From Cheilinus undulatus (lineage: Eukaryota > Chordata > Actinopteri > Labriformes > Labridae), in assembly GCF_018320785.1 (NCBI RefSeq), contig NC_054877.1, positions 39,826,151 through 39,890,150 on the forward strand: a stretch of 64,000 nt of DNA. The letters run 5' to 3'. The notes under the pieces were generated by a model. That model was not told where the DNA came from. It searched no databases and saw only the letters and a program-made list of their open reading frames with translations. The position numbers and the translations under genes are program-made. This document shows positions 1-11,075 of the stretch, piece by piece. How positions within the stretch are numbered: the stretch's first letter is position 1; each line of letters begins with the position of its first letter.

Positions 1-341
1 CTATTAGCTTTGCCCAAATTTAATGACTCAACATCACAGTCATCCATAAGGGGGGAAAAAGGGGAAAGATTTCTAGGGCCCAGCCACTTTGGGGGGCTAT
101 GTAGGTTGGCCAATAAAATTAGTCAATCTTAAAAAATAGACATTTTTTTTCCAAAAATACTTATAATTACTAATTCAAGTAAAAAGAAAAAAAACACAGA
201 TGTTTCCTTTATTCCTTCAAACATGTATTGTTTCTAATTCTGCCCCCCGCCTCCACCCCCAGCTTCTAAGTTGATCTGAGCCTGGCTTTTGTGGCAAATT
301 CAAGCCAGGAGGCTAGCAATAATCCCACTGATTTATACACT

Positions 342-480
342 GTAGGGGTGCATGACAATGGATTTTTGCCAGTTACCAATATGCTGATAATTACAAATCA
401 ATGTGAGCCGAAACCAATATTTATACAGATATTTCAAGGTTGTCGAGACCTAAATGTTTGACCTTTAATCACACAATTTA
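342..480. repeat. Dispersed repeat fragment starting TAGGGGTGCA
   Basis: The block opens with TAGGGGTGCATGACAATGG and continues with decayed 'ccaatatgctgataattac' type motifs. Two blocks in intron 1 (about 45,090 and 55,204) open with a similar TAGGGATG...CAGTATTGG sequence. I infer one dispersed, non-coding family, possibly a hAT-like derivative, but no matching terminus or target duplication was identified here. The sequence to the left (1-341) shows no gene. Confidence 0.35.
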
Positions 481-589
481 AAGTTTAAAGCTAATAAAAT
501 TAACAAACTTCAGTCCTTGAAAAACACCTAAAAGTTTATGAAATGAGGATGGACAAAGAACAAGACTTGAACTGACATAGGTCTGTCGA

Positions 590-1250
590 TCCTGCCTAAA
601 GGTCTTTATACACTGGGTCCGTTATTTCCAGATCCGTAATCCAGAAAAAAACATCTCGCACCCGAAACCTTGCACTCTGAGTCCATTGTGTTTTATTTTT
701 ATTCACTGCGAAAACTCCTACAATGTGGCAAATTGTTAACCTGACATGCCAGATGGATTTGTTCCACACATCCATCTGGAAAATCTTCAATAGATAGCGT
801 TTGGGAAAGGACAGAGCCTTTGAAAAAAAAACTCGAAGGGTGATTGGGTGAACGTTCTGTCTGTCACATCTTTATGGGCCAATCAGAGCAACAAAACACG
901 TGACATCGCCGCTGCTACCCAGGTGCGTGTGAGCAGCTACTGAGGAATAAACTCCATGTAGAACTGCATAACGCGAAACATGGCGACTGTAGACATGTCA
1001 GTACTCGACTTTTGTCATTTTTGAAAAGAAAACAACTCACTGCTGTTCTTTGCTCTTCTTTTAACAAAGAAATGTCATCAAGTTCTGATAAAACTGGAGC
1101 TTTAGCTGCATCAACACTAAGCTCTTCCGCCATAATTGCACCGGCGTCTTGTTGCTGCTTGCCTACGCCATGACTCCGCCGTGCCTGAAAGTACTGCCCA
1201 TTGTCACTGATTGGTCCTGTCACTTTCTAACCCCAAACGGTTCAGACGGA
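590..1250. mobile_element. Non-autonomous DNA-transposon-like repeat carrying a helicase-like remnant
   Basis: This is a GC-richer island in AT-rich surroundings. It contains a short open frame on the minus strand (see 915-1133). Motifs of the type GATGGATTTG...CCATCTG occur at about 752-778 and again at 1261-1304, suggesting related sequence beyond both sides. From memory of fish genomes, similar sequence is a dispersed repeat with a captured or residual RecQ-like helicase segment, but the terminal repeats and target duplication are not clear, so the boundaries are approximate. Confidence 0.4.
915..1133 (-). pseudogene. Remnant of a transposon-associated RecQ-like helicase ORF
   Basis: Read on the minus strand from the ATG at 1133, the frame begins MAEELSVDAAKAPVLSELDD and continues ISLLKEEQRTAV. 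The 'LKEEQRTA' segment resembles the region just before the Walker A motif of RecQ-like helicases encoded by some fish mobile elements, where QR followed by a hydrophobic stretch precedes GKS/GKT. The frame then diverges into unrelated residues and no Walker A or DEAD/H box follows, so the fragment cannot be a working helicase. An in-frame extension upstream to 1223 also exists but looks like read-through. The assignment rests on a short motif. Confidence 0.4.
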
Positions 1251-2029
1251 GGCTTTGCAAGATGGATTTGCCAGTGAGAAACACAGAAATGGGTGTGTCC
1301 ATCTGCTTTGCAAGGTTAGCAAATTGTTTCATTCTGTGCCAAAAATAAGCCGATAGGATGAGCCTGAGGCTCTGTCACTTATTAAAAACACACTGGATTC
1401 ATCCATCCTGACAGAGAGATTCATACAGCACCAGCTCTGATGTCACAGCTGGGCCAAGTTGGAGAAAAATTTTTTAATACAGTCTTTGTTAGGTGGCCAT
1501 GAGAACTAATTTGTGCCCTTATCTGTTATATTTCCATGGTTGGTGTCCACATAATACATGAGCAAATCACGGTGTCTAAAGTGAGATTACCATGCCAGAG
1601 AGGGAGAGAGTGTGAAGCGGTTGGGCCGGTATGAGCAAGTGAGCAAGAAGCAAGCAGCAGGCGCTGATTCAAATCATCAATCACTTCTTTAAATAATTTG
1701 GACTGATGCCACAGTTTGCATAAAATATGTTCTAAAAGAAATCATGGCAGATGAAAAATGTCAGCGTCAGTTAAAACAACATAAGCTCAATTTTTTTTAC
1801 ATGCAAAAAATAGTTATTTTTAGAGTAATTTTTATATTTGCAAATGCCAATATCATGCAGATATTTCTGTGCATCCTAAATGCATTGATATTATTAAATC
1901 AGATCCATGGAGGGCCCTTTAATTGAGTCTACGAGGGGCCCAGTGATTTCTGTGGGCGGGTCAATGGGCTTCATGTTCATCTCGTTCCTTTGATGGCTAA
2001 AGAATTGTTTTGAAATTTGATCAAATGTT
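1251..2029. other. No gene seen; AT-rich spacer
   Basis: There is no coding signal, splice-consistent exon or clear repeat unit. A short block at 1905-1945 contains GGGGCCCAGTG, similar to GGGCCCAGC motifs at 77-86 and 11,257-11,266, hinting at a shared dispersed repeat. Confidence 0.5.
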
Positions 2030-2505
2030 CTCTGTATAGAATGAACTGATTGAATATTTGAGGACATAGGTCGAGGTCTCTAGGCTTCATGGTTATCCCT
2101 TGCTTCAGACACAATATGTCAAAATAGCTTTGAAAGAATAACCTTCAAACTTTGCACAAATGTCCTTTGAAATTCCTTTCAATGAATTGATTAGATATTG
2201 GAGGTCATAACTGGGCCTCATGTTTGCTCTTTGCTATTGAACACAATGTACAAGGAAAGCTTTGAGAAATCTTCAAATTTTACACACATGGCCACTCTGA
2301 CAGGATTACCCATTGAGATTCTGGAGTTACAAGGTCAAGTCAAGGTCATTTGACCTCTGGCCTTGTAAGCCCACTTTTTCCACAATGTAAATTCTTTACA
2401 AATTAGGTGCAAACCTTCACTTGGACTTGAGGTGGACTGATTAGATTTTGGAGGTTAAAGGTCACTGGGACCTCTTGTACTGTCACTGTCCTGCTTTGTA
2501 AACCT
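2030..2505. repeat. Degenerate tandem repeat with AGGTCA-type motifs
   Basis: The anchor phrase 'aactgattagattttggaggt' recurs in variant form near 2043, 2195, 2306 and 2436, giving irregular units of about 110-150 bp. Each is followed by a GGTCA-rich stretch such as AAGGTCAAGTCAAGGTCA at about 2330-2347, then TGACCT. A related block lies at 30,545-30,790 in the opposite orientation. This looks like a dispersed fish repeat with short internal tandem structure. The clustered AGGTCA half-sites resemble nuclear-receptor motifs, but I infer no function. Confidence 0.55.
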
Positions 2506-3814
2506 CCCAGTGGCCTATTATTACCAGACAATAGTCACAGATTTATTATGTAAATAACTGGGCTGTGAATTTAATTTTCCTTTTAAGATAAATACAGTTC
2601 TCTGAATTTGAATCTGAATTACCACTTAGCTGTTGACACCATGATGATGGCCAATTACATGAAGCATTGAAGGAAGACAAAAACTGCCATCATGGCTCTT
2701 TTCCATGATCAGCCATCAGCCATGTGCCACACGGTTCTTTTTACAGTACATCCTTCCTCCTCCTGACAAATCTCCAGCTGTGAGGTGAATGTGTGAGCAA
2801 CAATCTCAGAAGGATTTCAGAGTCAGCCCATCCTTAAATTTGCCACAAATATTCAGAATTGCATGTGTGAAAAATGCTCTTGTCAAACTTCTTTCCTGCT
2901 GTGGCGTGCCCCTGTATTCCGTGCTGCATCAGTATACCGTGCCATCACTGTTTGCTGTTGTTGCAGCTACAACAGAGAACAATTATACCCAGATTCATTA
3001 GAGATGTTGGGGTAAAGAAAATTGAATCAGACAAGGCTTTGTAACAGCACTTTAAAGCCTGCTGCTTTCCTCACCTGTGTTTGTGTGGATGTGAGTGTAG
3101 GAGTGTTTGCTTTCAGGCCTGCTACTGTTTCTAAAAGTCATGACAATTACACTAATGGACCAACTCTGTTCGAGTAAATGAAGGCTGTATTATCAGAGCA
3201 GCCACGGTTATGAAACTGAAACTGAAAGCACAGCATGTCCAGCCATGCTTACATAAACACACTCAGTCACACAGCTGCACACATTGGTTTGTGTCTGCTG
3301 CCACCTGCTGGAGCAACAATAACATCCTTCTCTTATTTTTGTTATGTCTGGAGTGTATCCCAGCATGCACTGAGTGAATCCTTCACACATCATGTGTTCA
3401 TTATGAGCTAACTCACTCACACACACAATGATTCACATTCACACCTCAGGTCAATTAACAGCCGGACCAGCATGTGTTTAGGGAGAATCAGAGACCACAC
3501 AGAGAGTTCACAGAGAGCAACGCTGAGCAGAGGAATCAAATATTCACATCTGGAGATTAACACAGCAGGGGGTCGGGCTGCAGAACACCTTCACTTATGG
3601 ATGTTAAAGTAAGAGTTTCAATTTGGGGTAATGGCTGGTTAAAAAGATGCCCTGCATTAATTATACGTCAAAGAAGGAGAGTAAATGTGTTAGTTTGGTC
3701 TTTACTGCATATTATCATCATCACAAGTCTGTAATGATGTGAGCTGATCCTGCCGGGAGATGAAAAATAAAACATAGTCCATATAAGATCACAGGTAGAA
3801 ACACGTGAGGGGTG
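2506..3814. other. No gene seen
   Basis: This is mixed AT-rich, apparently non-repetitive DNA with CA/TG-rich patches (3,060-3,110; 3,400-3,440). Short open frames here have no recognisable domain and no flanking splice sites that would make a convincing exon. Confidence 0.5.
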
Positions 3815-3925
3815 TTTAAATACATTATAGATTCCTGTCTTGGCCAGGACACTCTTGTAAATGAGATTATTGATCTCAATGAAGTTTTCCTGGTTAAATA
3901 AAATTAAATAAATAAATGAATTTTA
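3815..3925 (+). repeat. Probable LINE 3' tail
   Basis: The text runs CCTGTCTTGGCCAGGACAC, then 'gagattattgatctcaat', then 'cctggttaaataaa', ending in an AAATAAAT microsatellite-like tail. That arrangement (conserved 3' hairpin-like stretch plus short tandem A/T tail) is typical of 3' ends of fish non-LTR retrotransposons and their SINE partners. The upstream ORF2 region is absent, so the copy is heavily 5' truncated. Confidence 0.5.
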
Positions 3926-3954
3926 AAAAATAGTCTAATCTGATGGCTCATAAT

Positions 3955-5060
3955 CTGAGATAAACAGTCAAACTTTTTAGTTCAAGGGTCAAAACAGAAA
4001 ATTAAAAGTCAAAAATATGTTTAAAAAGCAAATGTATGTGATGAAGTTCCAAATGTATGAGTATTAAAGGACTAATATGTGATCAAATGAACAATCGTGG
4101 ATTTAAAAACCAAAAAATATGAGATCAAATTCCAAATCAATGAGTATTAATGGTCAAAATATGAGTTAAAGTCTAAATCATGAGTGTGAAGGCCAAAACA
4201 TGAAATAGAATTCTACATTTTGAGTGTTAAAGGTCATAAAATGGGATTAAAAGTCACAGTTAGGTGTTTAAATGTTCATTAAGTGAAAGAAAATTCAAAA
4301 TCATGAGTTTAAAAGATCAAAATATGAGCTCAAATTAAAAATTATATGTTTTAAAGCTCAAATATGAGTTTTCAAATGTCAAAATATTAGTTTTAATTTT
4401 AAATTATGAGTCTTAATGGTTAAAATTAGATAGTGAAATGGTCAAAAGTGAGATAAAAATTTGAAATCATGAATATTAAAGGTCAAACCATGAGATAAAA
4501 TTGATCATTTATGAGTTTTAAAGGTAAGAATTTCAGATAGAATTCCAAATCAAATGAACAATTAAAAGGTCAAAACATGAGATAAAATTCAAAATTTAAA
4601 GGTCAAAAATGAGATTAAAAGTCACAGTTAGGTGTTTAAATGTTCATAAAGTGAAAGAAAATTCAAAATCATGTGTTTTAAAGCTCAAAAAAATGAGTTT
4701 AAATCTTAACATGTGAGTTTAGAAAGTAGAAATATTAGTTTTGTTATAAACTGCGAGTCTTAAAGGTCAAAATATTTGGTCAAAAGTCACAGGTAGATGT
4801 TGAAATGCCCCAAACATGCGCTAAATTTTGAAATCATAAGTTTTAAAGGTCAAATCTTGAAATTAAATTTAAGATAATGAGTTTTTAAGGTCAAAATATG
4901 AGTTTCAGTTTTACATTGTGAGTCATAAAAATTAAAAGATGGGACTCAAAGTCACAGTTAGGAGTTGAAATCATCAAAAAGGGAAATAAATTTAAAATCA
5001 TGTTTTTACAATGTCAAAATATGACCTAAACTTCAAAATCAAAAAAGGTCAAAATATGAC
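3955..5060. repeat. Minisatellite-like array inside a hAT-like repeat (copy 1)
   Basis: About 1.1 kb is built from degenerate units of roughly 20-45 bp around two phrases, 'aaaggtcaaaatatgag' and 'aaaattcaaaatcatgag'. A higher-order repeat is visible: the phrase beginning AAAAGTCACAGTTAGGTGTT starts at 4249 and again at 4617, a 368-bp offset, with diverged versions near 4779 and 4941. The same units form the array at about 37,080-37,460, followed by a related flank at both loci. No coding potential. Confidence 0.65.
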
Positions 5061-5224
5061 ATAAAATTTCTACTCTTTACTTTATCTGGTTTTTAATAAC
5101 TAAACAGGGATATCATATATAATCATGGTTTCTTTTTCATTCTTATACTGGAGGAAACTGGCAGACCTATTACCAGTGGGTCAGTTATAGTAAAAATATG
5201 ATCCAACTACCATGGGATGGATTG
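5061..5224 (+). mobile_element. hAT-like repeat flank next to the array
   Basis: The flank 'actctttactttatctggtttt...cttatactggaggaaactggcagacct...gggtcagttat' parallels 37,466-37,580 ('ctccttactttgtcagctttttatc...acttgagatctgcagacct...gggccagtcat'). At the second locus this flank runs on to a hAT-type terminus. Here the copy stops where an AGCTA-rich repeat begins, so it is truncated. Confidence 0.5.
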
Positions 5225-5445
5225 GCTAGCTAATAGAGCGATGTAATAAATGTAGCCAACTTAGCTAACATAGATAAAGCTGAGTTTACAAAGCAGCTAT
5301 CTAAGCTATTTGGGTACTCTATCTACCTAGCTACATTAGCTTTACATTCGCTTTATAAGCTAATGTTGCTTAAGCTAACTTTAGAAACATTAATCACCCA
5401 GCGAACATAGCTATTTTAGCTAAAGCTAACAAAGCTAAGGCAAAC
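5225..5445. repeat. AGCTA-rich repeat, copy 1
   Basis: The segment is dominated by 'tagctaacatagataaagc', 'gctaagctat' and similar phrases. The phrase AGCTAACATAGATAAAGC followed by 'acaaagcagctat' has counterparts at about 7,856-7,890 and 8,331-8,370, so this is a dispersed or locally duplicated family and not simple low complexity. AGCT is self-complementary, so the region can fold extensively. Confidence 0.55.
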
Positions 5446-7749
5446 TCACTCATTAAGTCTGCATTATGATTACCTTACAACCATATTTCATCTGCCAATT
5501 TACAATACAGTGGGCTCTTGACCTAAAATAAATAAGAAAATATTATAACTTAATTTTCTAAAGCTTAGTTACACTCACAATTTCAAAACTGCTGTAGATT
5601 ATCATTTAATTTTGGTTAGATACTTAATTCAGGAGTTAGAGTGACTAAGAAGCCCTAAAAAACTAAATTGAAACAGCCAATAACCTGAGAAATATTACCA
5701 CAGAAAACTCAAATATGCTTGAATGTCAATTTTATGGAAAAAATTAATCAAAGAGAATTTATCTTTTACTATAGTACCCTCTAATTCAGCAGGTCAGGCC
5801 CTGAAATCCCAATCCCCCCCAAAACAAAATAAAAAGGCCCTTCAATTGGTTCTGTTTCCCCTTAATGCTTCAGCTCCAGCAATAATCCAAAGAAGCCCCC
5901 AAATGTCCAAAAAATAGTTAGGCAAAAGACTCACCAGACCTGGGAACATTCCTCTAAGTTTGACAGGTTCTTTTATAGTGATCTCCAATATTTGCGGCAC
6001 TCCTTCTCACCGTGACCAAGTTCGTGTATCACCATAACAATAGAGTCACCTTCAGTCTTCTCTCTCTAAGAAACACTTTCCTTGCAGATATCTGCAGAGT
6101 TACATCCAGGAGCACCAGCCAAATCCTCTTCCAAACATTTCACTGTCTGCCTTTGTTCTCCTTCAGCCCCTCCCTCACTTCACACCTGAGTCAACCTGGC
6201 TGCAGCAGGTCACCTGACCAGGCAGACTGCAGCTAAACAGACAAAACTTCACATGAAAAATAAACAACGGCACTAAGATAGGAAGAGCAGCATGGGGATA
6301 TAACCTTGCAAGGATTCGTTTTCATATACATCCCCAAACAAATCTAGCCCCAGCCCAAACTTTGTGGCTATGTCATAATATGAGTAGCTACATAGGGCCA
6401 AAGAAAATTCTCTTCAAGGAGCTACAAGGTTCCCGTGACCCACTGTTGTCTGTGATTTAACATACAAATCACACATCCTGACAGCATGCATGTGCAGGAG
6501 GGCAGTAAACTGTCTGAACATCTGGCCTTTTGCACTTGACATCCAAAGTGCCCCTTATTTAGGTCTCACATTTAACTTTATTCTGAAAGGGCAGTTATGA
6601 AACCCTGTTTTGCTCCTATCTATTAAATGAAAATAACAATGAAGTAATAATGTTGTCATCTGAGCAAGCTGGCGGTCATTCACTGACATCACATGTTAGT
6701 CTCTCACCTGAGGTCTTCTGTAGCACCAGATGCAGCTATGCCATGGAAGGATGAAGATTTCTCTTCATGAGAGGGAATTTGTACTGCTGTCAGTGAGAGT
6801 TTGCTGCACCATCTAAAATAACTTTTATTTTAACAGTAACTGTTTTGTTCACATGCAGTGTGTCCAACCAAAAACGACACGTAACTCTAAAGGTCTTTTG
6901 TTCGGCTGCCTCTTCACAGCTGCAGCAGAAAAATGATTTTTGCTCCCACTAAAGAGGCTGTAGAAATTTAACATTTCCTCATATAATGCTCCAGAGTCAA
7001 AATGTGTGATCAGTGTGGCATGCATGTTCTAAATGTCAACTGTTTTAACTGGTTTAAATTACCATAAGAAAATTTAAAAATTCAAATGTTCTGAATCTCC
7101 AAGAGAACTAACTGGTGTCTTCAGATGTCTAAAATTATATCACTAACAGTCTAAATTCCTCCAAAATAACCATAGAAAGAAAAGCAGAAAAAAAAAATCA
7201 CATTTAAGAAACTTGGATCAGCAAGTATCAGAACTTGTGCCCCTTTTGAACTTTGTCCACTGAGCCCCTCTAAAGATTTCTACACTAAGCCAACTGCGCA
7301 CCCAGGAAGACAAATCAATTAATATGAAGAAATAAATATGATCCATGACTATGTTTTAACAGATTATAAAGATTAAGAGAAATTTCAGGAAAAAAACACA
7401 GTATTTGTATTTTTAATTTCATTTTAATGTGTTTTTTTTTTTTTTTTGAGATTCACAATTTTTTTTTTTGACTATTATTGGATGACCAGAACTCTCAGGT
7501 CGGTCATCTTAGACACTGTATATCTCAGAATGGTAATGCACAATGAAACTCTCTAAATAAAATCAGATTACATCTGTTAAGGGTTAGGGTAATGTTTAAG
7601 GTTAAGGGTAGGATACTAACAGTAAAAGGTTAAAAACCTGACCTGCAAAACCTGATTACAAAACATTAAATGAAGCCGAGTCAACAGTGTGCTTACAGGA
7701 AAAAAGCTCATCGTCCATGAAAACATTCTAACGCAGCAAGTGTCGATTA
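5446..7749. other. No gene seen
   Basis: AT-rich spacer. The frames at 5,723-5,917 and 6,012-6,236 have no recognisable domain. A poly-T run lies at 7,431-7,447. Around 7,576-7,610 a telomere-like phrase (GGGTTAGGGTAATGTTTAAG) occurs as a short degenerate run, too short for a real interstitial telomere array. Confidence 0.5.
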
Positions 7750-8034
7750 CTTAGCTCCGTTAGCTACATAAGATATACAGTATAGATAATGTAGCTATGT
7801 TGCTTACAGAGCTATGTAGCTGAGAAAGCTATGTATCTACAAGTAACTACATAGCTAATGCAGATAAAGCCAAGCTCACAAAGCAGCCATGTAAGCTACA
7901 AGCAGCTGCGTAGCTAAGGTAGATTTAGCTCAGTTTGCTAAAGCTCACGTTGCTAAAGCTAACTTAACTATAGATAACATAGCTCGTAGATAATAGAGCT
8001 ATGTAACTTCCGTAGCTACATAGAAGAAGACATA
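7750..8034. repeat. AGCTA-rich repeat, copy 2 left part
   Basis: The same family as at 5,225-5,445: repeated 'gctatgtagct', 'agctaatgcagataaagcc' and 'gctaaagctaac' phrases. It is interrupted by the SINE at 8,035-8,327 and resumes at 8,328, so the SINE is younger. Confidence 0.6.
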
Positions 8035-8327
8035 ATTTATTTATCACTGAAGGGAAATTCACAGTTTACACTGTTGTTGAACATGTTACACACACACAGG
8101 CTGAGTTACATGCCAGCATGCACAAACAGGATCCCCGTGGAGTTGCATTTAATGGAGAGATGTCAGAGTGATGGCCTTGCTGCTCTTGTTGAAGCGCTGT
8201 GGGTTCAGCGCCTTGCTCAAGGGCATTTCGACAGTACTTGGGAAGTGAACTGGCACCTCTCCAGCTACCAGGCCACAGTCCAGATATGGTACGATTCCCA
8301 GCCCAAGTCCTTACAGACTGCCACCCC
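8035..8327 (-). mobile_element. tRNA-derived SINE with LINE-like 3' tail
   Basis: On the minus strand the element begins GGGGTGGCAGTCTGTAAGGA (tRNA-related head), runs through a body containing TGCCCTTGAGCAAGGCGCTG and CATCACTCTGACATCTCTCC, and ends with 'gtgaatttcccttcagtga' followed by 'taaataaatt'. The tail resembles fish L2-type LINE 3' ends, which would supply the retrotransposition machinery. The body is shared with 23,375-23,580 on the opposite strand. Two open frames overlapping this interval are products of the repeat and not genes. The A-box-like part of the head is decayed compared with the second copy. Confidence 0.75.
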
Positions 8328-8440
8328 AATAGCTAACGTAGATAAAACTAAGCTCACAAAGCAGCTATGTAGTAACATTAATCATGTAGCTAGTATAGCT
8401 ACGTAAGCTTAAGCTAAAGCTACAAAAGCTAAAGCAAACC
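8328..8440. repeat. AGCTA-rich repeat, copy 2 right part
   Basis: It resumes immediately after the SINE with 'agctaacgtagataaaac', 'aagctcacaaagcagctatg' and 'aagcttaagctaaagctac'. This partly repeats the phrase at 7,856-7,890, so either the tract had internal duplications or part of it was duplicated around the insertion. Confidence 0.55.
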
Positions 8441-10734
8441 ACCGTTCATGTAACTACTTCTAAAACAGATCTATGCATAATTTAATCCCAGATTAGACCT
8501 CTGATTTCCCTGTAGCTATTCAAAAGATGTTACTTTGACTGTGCTGGAAATCACTATTCACTATAGTGAATTTGCCATTTTAAATAGGTGTCTGAATTCT
8601 GAGTAAGTATTGCTCTTCTATGTATAGTGCACTCACCCTATCCCACAATGCACTGTGTAAAGTAGTGAGCAACCGATGGTCACCAGCCTGGCCTTAATAG
8701 TCTTTAATGTTTGCGGTATGGTTTGTTCATGAATGTAGCTGCCTGACTCTGGGTCAGCGGACAGACACAGCCTCTTAATCTATGATAGATGACATTAAAT
8801 GTCTCCATATGTTGTTCACCACATGTGGAGACAGGTTTTCTTCTTCAGGTGACTTTCATTTAACCAAACACGATGCTTTAGTGGGACCTCACCACAGTTG
8901 AGATGGCTTGTCAAGCTTCACCTATAGCTGGATTGGAATTATCCATGTTTCATAAACAGGTCTTTGCCTATGAGATTTGGGGTCGACTGGGGCTTTTTCC
9001 AATCAGTTGTCAAACATTCAACAATTTGGGATCACCCATAAAACCCACCCCTGTTTTCAGCTGAGTAACAGTTCATGACAGTGTTGTCAGGGAACCTTAA
9101 AGTTGGTTTGAATTTGTTGAAGTAGAGAAGCTATAATCCTACTTTAAAGCCTGAAACTCTGTAAAAAAGAAAGTGAAAAGGTTTGTGTATGGCACCTCGA
9201 TGACAGCTCTAATAAGATTATACAAGTTTTATTGGCTTTCTGTTCCATTTCTGATGTGCATGCTGTATGGAAAAAGACAACCGTGAGTTGATTTTCAAAT
9301 GTTTCAAGTATGCACGACTCTCACACTTTGAACTTTGAATTGAATTTTCTCTGGCAGTGCTTTGACCTGAGTACTGCTAACTAATAGATCAGAGTTTGCA
9401 AGTCTGCATGTGGATCTGATCACACAAAAGCCTCTAAAGATGTTCATTTTAAAGAATCATCCTCAAAATATACTTTTACAAGTTATTTTACTCCCTTTTT
9501 TACCTAGTTGTTAATAGGGCTGAAGGTGTAATACTAATAATGAATGCATAATTATATATTATTTTCTTCTTATCGTTTTTTAAAAGAACACTTTTTAGAA
9601 GTACAGGCCTGGACCCACTTGGAGAGGTGGTCTCAGGCAATCTTCATATAAATATGAGGGGGATTTTTCTAACCACATATATCTACCACCATGAAAGTGT
9701 GTAGAATTTCCCAAACAATGACCCTTTTTCATCAGATGTATGTTTTTTTAACAAAACAGTTACTGCCGTTGCCAGTGGGATCAAGAATGTAAAAACAGGC
9801 AGCGAGATTGCTTTTATCTTGTTCATTTTTAATGTCAGCGTGATTTACCATGGTTCTTATTAAAGCAAAAATGTTTCCCCTCACTGAGGTACAAAAATAT
9901 CAGCGTTCAAAGGCTTTTGTCTTCTCCCAGGCTTGTCTTTCCTCCTGGGCTCCCCCACAGTGCAAAGCAGCAGTTTCAGATAGTTGTTAGCTGCTATAAA
10001 CACACTGAGGATGGAGCATGGAAAAACCTGCTTCTGCCAACATTAGATAACTAAATGTTTGAAATTTGTTGTACAAATTACCTTTGCTTAATATAAGAAC
10101 TAAATGTGTGAATGCTTGAACATTTAGGGCATTTCTATAACAACCATTTTTAAATAAATTGATTTCTTCAAGTTTGTTTCTGACTATCATTTACATGAAA
10201 TGAAAGGCTACAGGCCCCCTTCATGATGACAGAATGGATAATTGTCACACTTGTGTAATAAGATTTTTCCCAAATAAAAAAAGATGAGTTGAAAGATGAG
10301 GTTTTTGTTAAAAAATATAATTCAAGTAGCACTGTTATAGCAGTAGTTCTCAGCCAAGGCTTTTATCCGGCACTGCCGCCCAAAGGGGGGTAAAAGGGAG
10401 GGGCGGTCAGCAAAATGATAGTCCATTATAGAGTTAACCTATGAATACCATATTTTATATTTAACTAGAAAAGTAACACTTAAAGCAACAAAAAGGAATT
10501 TTGTTTCATTCTTGAGTCTAATACAGCATTTTCAAAATGAAAACCCCTAAAACAGAATAACCTTTTAATTTGTAATGTTAATGATGTGGATGGGTACACT
10601 GACTAAACAATTTAGAAAGTAAATCCAGACTTCATTGCTAAGCCATGATGTGCCCAAACGCCAGGATACCAGAGAATAAAGAAGAAAATATGGGAAAAAT
10701 TTGGGGTAAAATAATTGAATAATTACAAAATAAA
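8441..10734. other. No gene seen; possible MITE remnants
   Basis: At about 8,545-8,680 the phrases 'cactatagtgaat', 'aataggtgtctgaattctga' and 'gtatagtgcactcac' resemble a common fish miniature DNA transposon, but I cannot pair the termini. At 10,340-10,400 'cagtagttctcagccaagg' is similar to hAT-type ends such as those at 33,479 and 61,975. The rest is AT-rich spacer with no exon-like sequence. Confidence 0.4.
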
Positions 10735-11075
10735 GGTGAAAATTGGTAACATTGTTTAAAAGTGGCACAAATAGGTGAAAATCAGACATGAAAAGTTGTT
10801 TGAGAGTAGAAAAAAAATGATAAAAAGCAGAAATAAATAGCTTAAAAGAGGCAAAAAAATGGGAGGAAGTGGAAAATAGGATGTAAAACAGGCAAAAAAT
10901 TGATGAAAATGGGGAAAAGCAGTTAAAAAGTGGCAGAAATTGATTAAAAGTGGCAAAAATGTGTGGTTAAAGTAGTTTAAAAGTGTTAAAGAATTTGGTT
11001 AAAAGTAGCGACAATGTGTTAAAAGAGGGAAAAGTAAGTTTGACGGGGACAAAAAAGAGTCAAAACATTGATGAA
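10735..11075. repeat. Degenerate tandem repeat of a TTAAAAGTGGCA-like unit
   Basis: Phrases such as 'aaaagtggcacaaat', 'aaaaagtggcagaaattgat', 'aaaagtggcaaaaatgtg' and 'aaaagtagcgacaatgtg' recur every roughly 20-40 bp. The short minus-strand open frame rich in F and L here (10,756-10,956) is a by-product of the purine-rich repeat. Confidence 0.55.

Noticed and set aside
3955..5060. CRISPR-like or centromeric satellite array
   Set aside because: Units are degenerate, without uniform repeats and unique spacers, and the context is a dispersed hAT-like element in a fish genome.
8074..8406. 110-codon frame, with a minus-strand partner at 8,066-8,329
   Set aside because: Both frames fall inside the tRNA-derived SINE and the AGCTA repeat.
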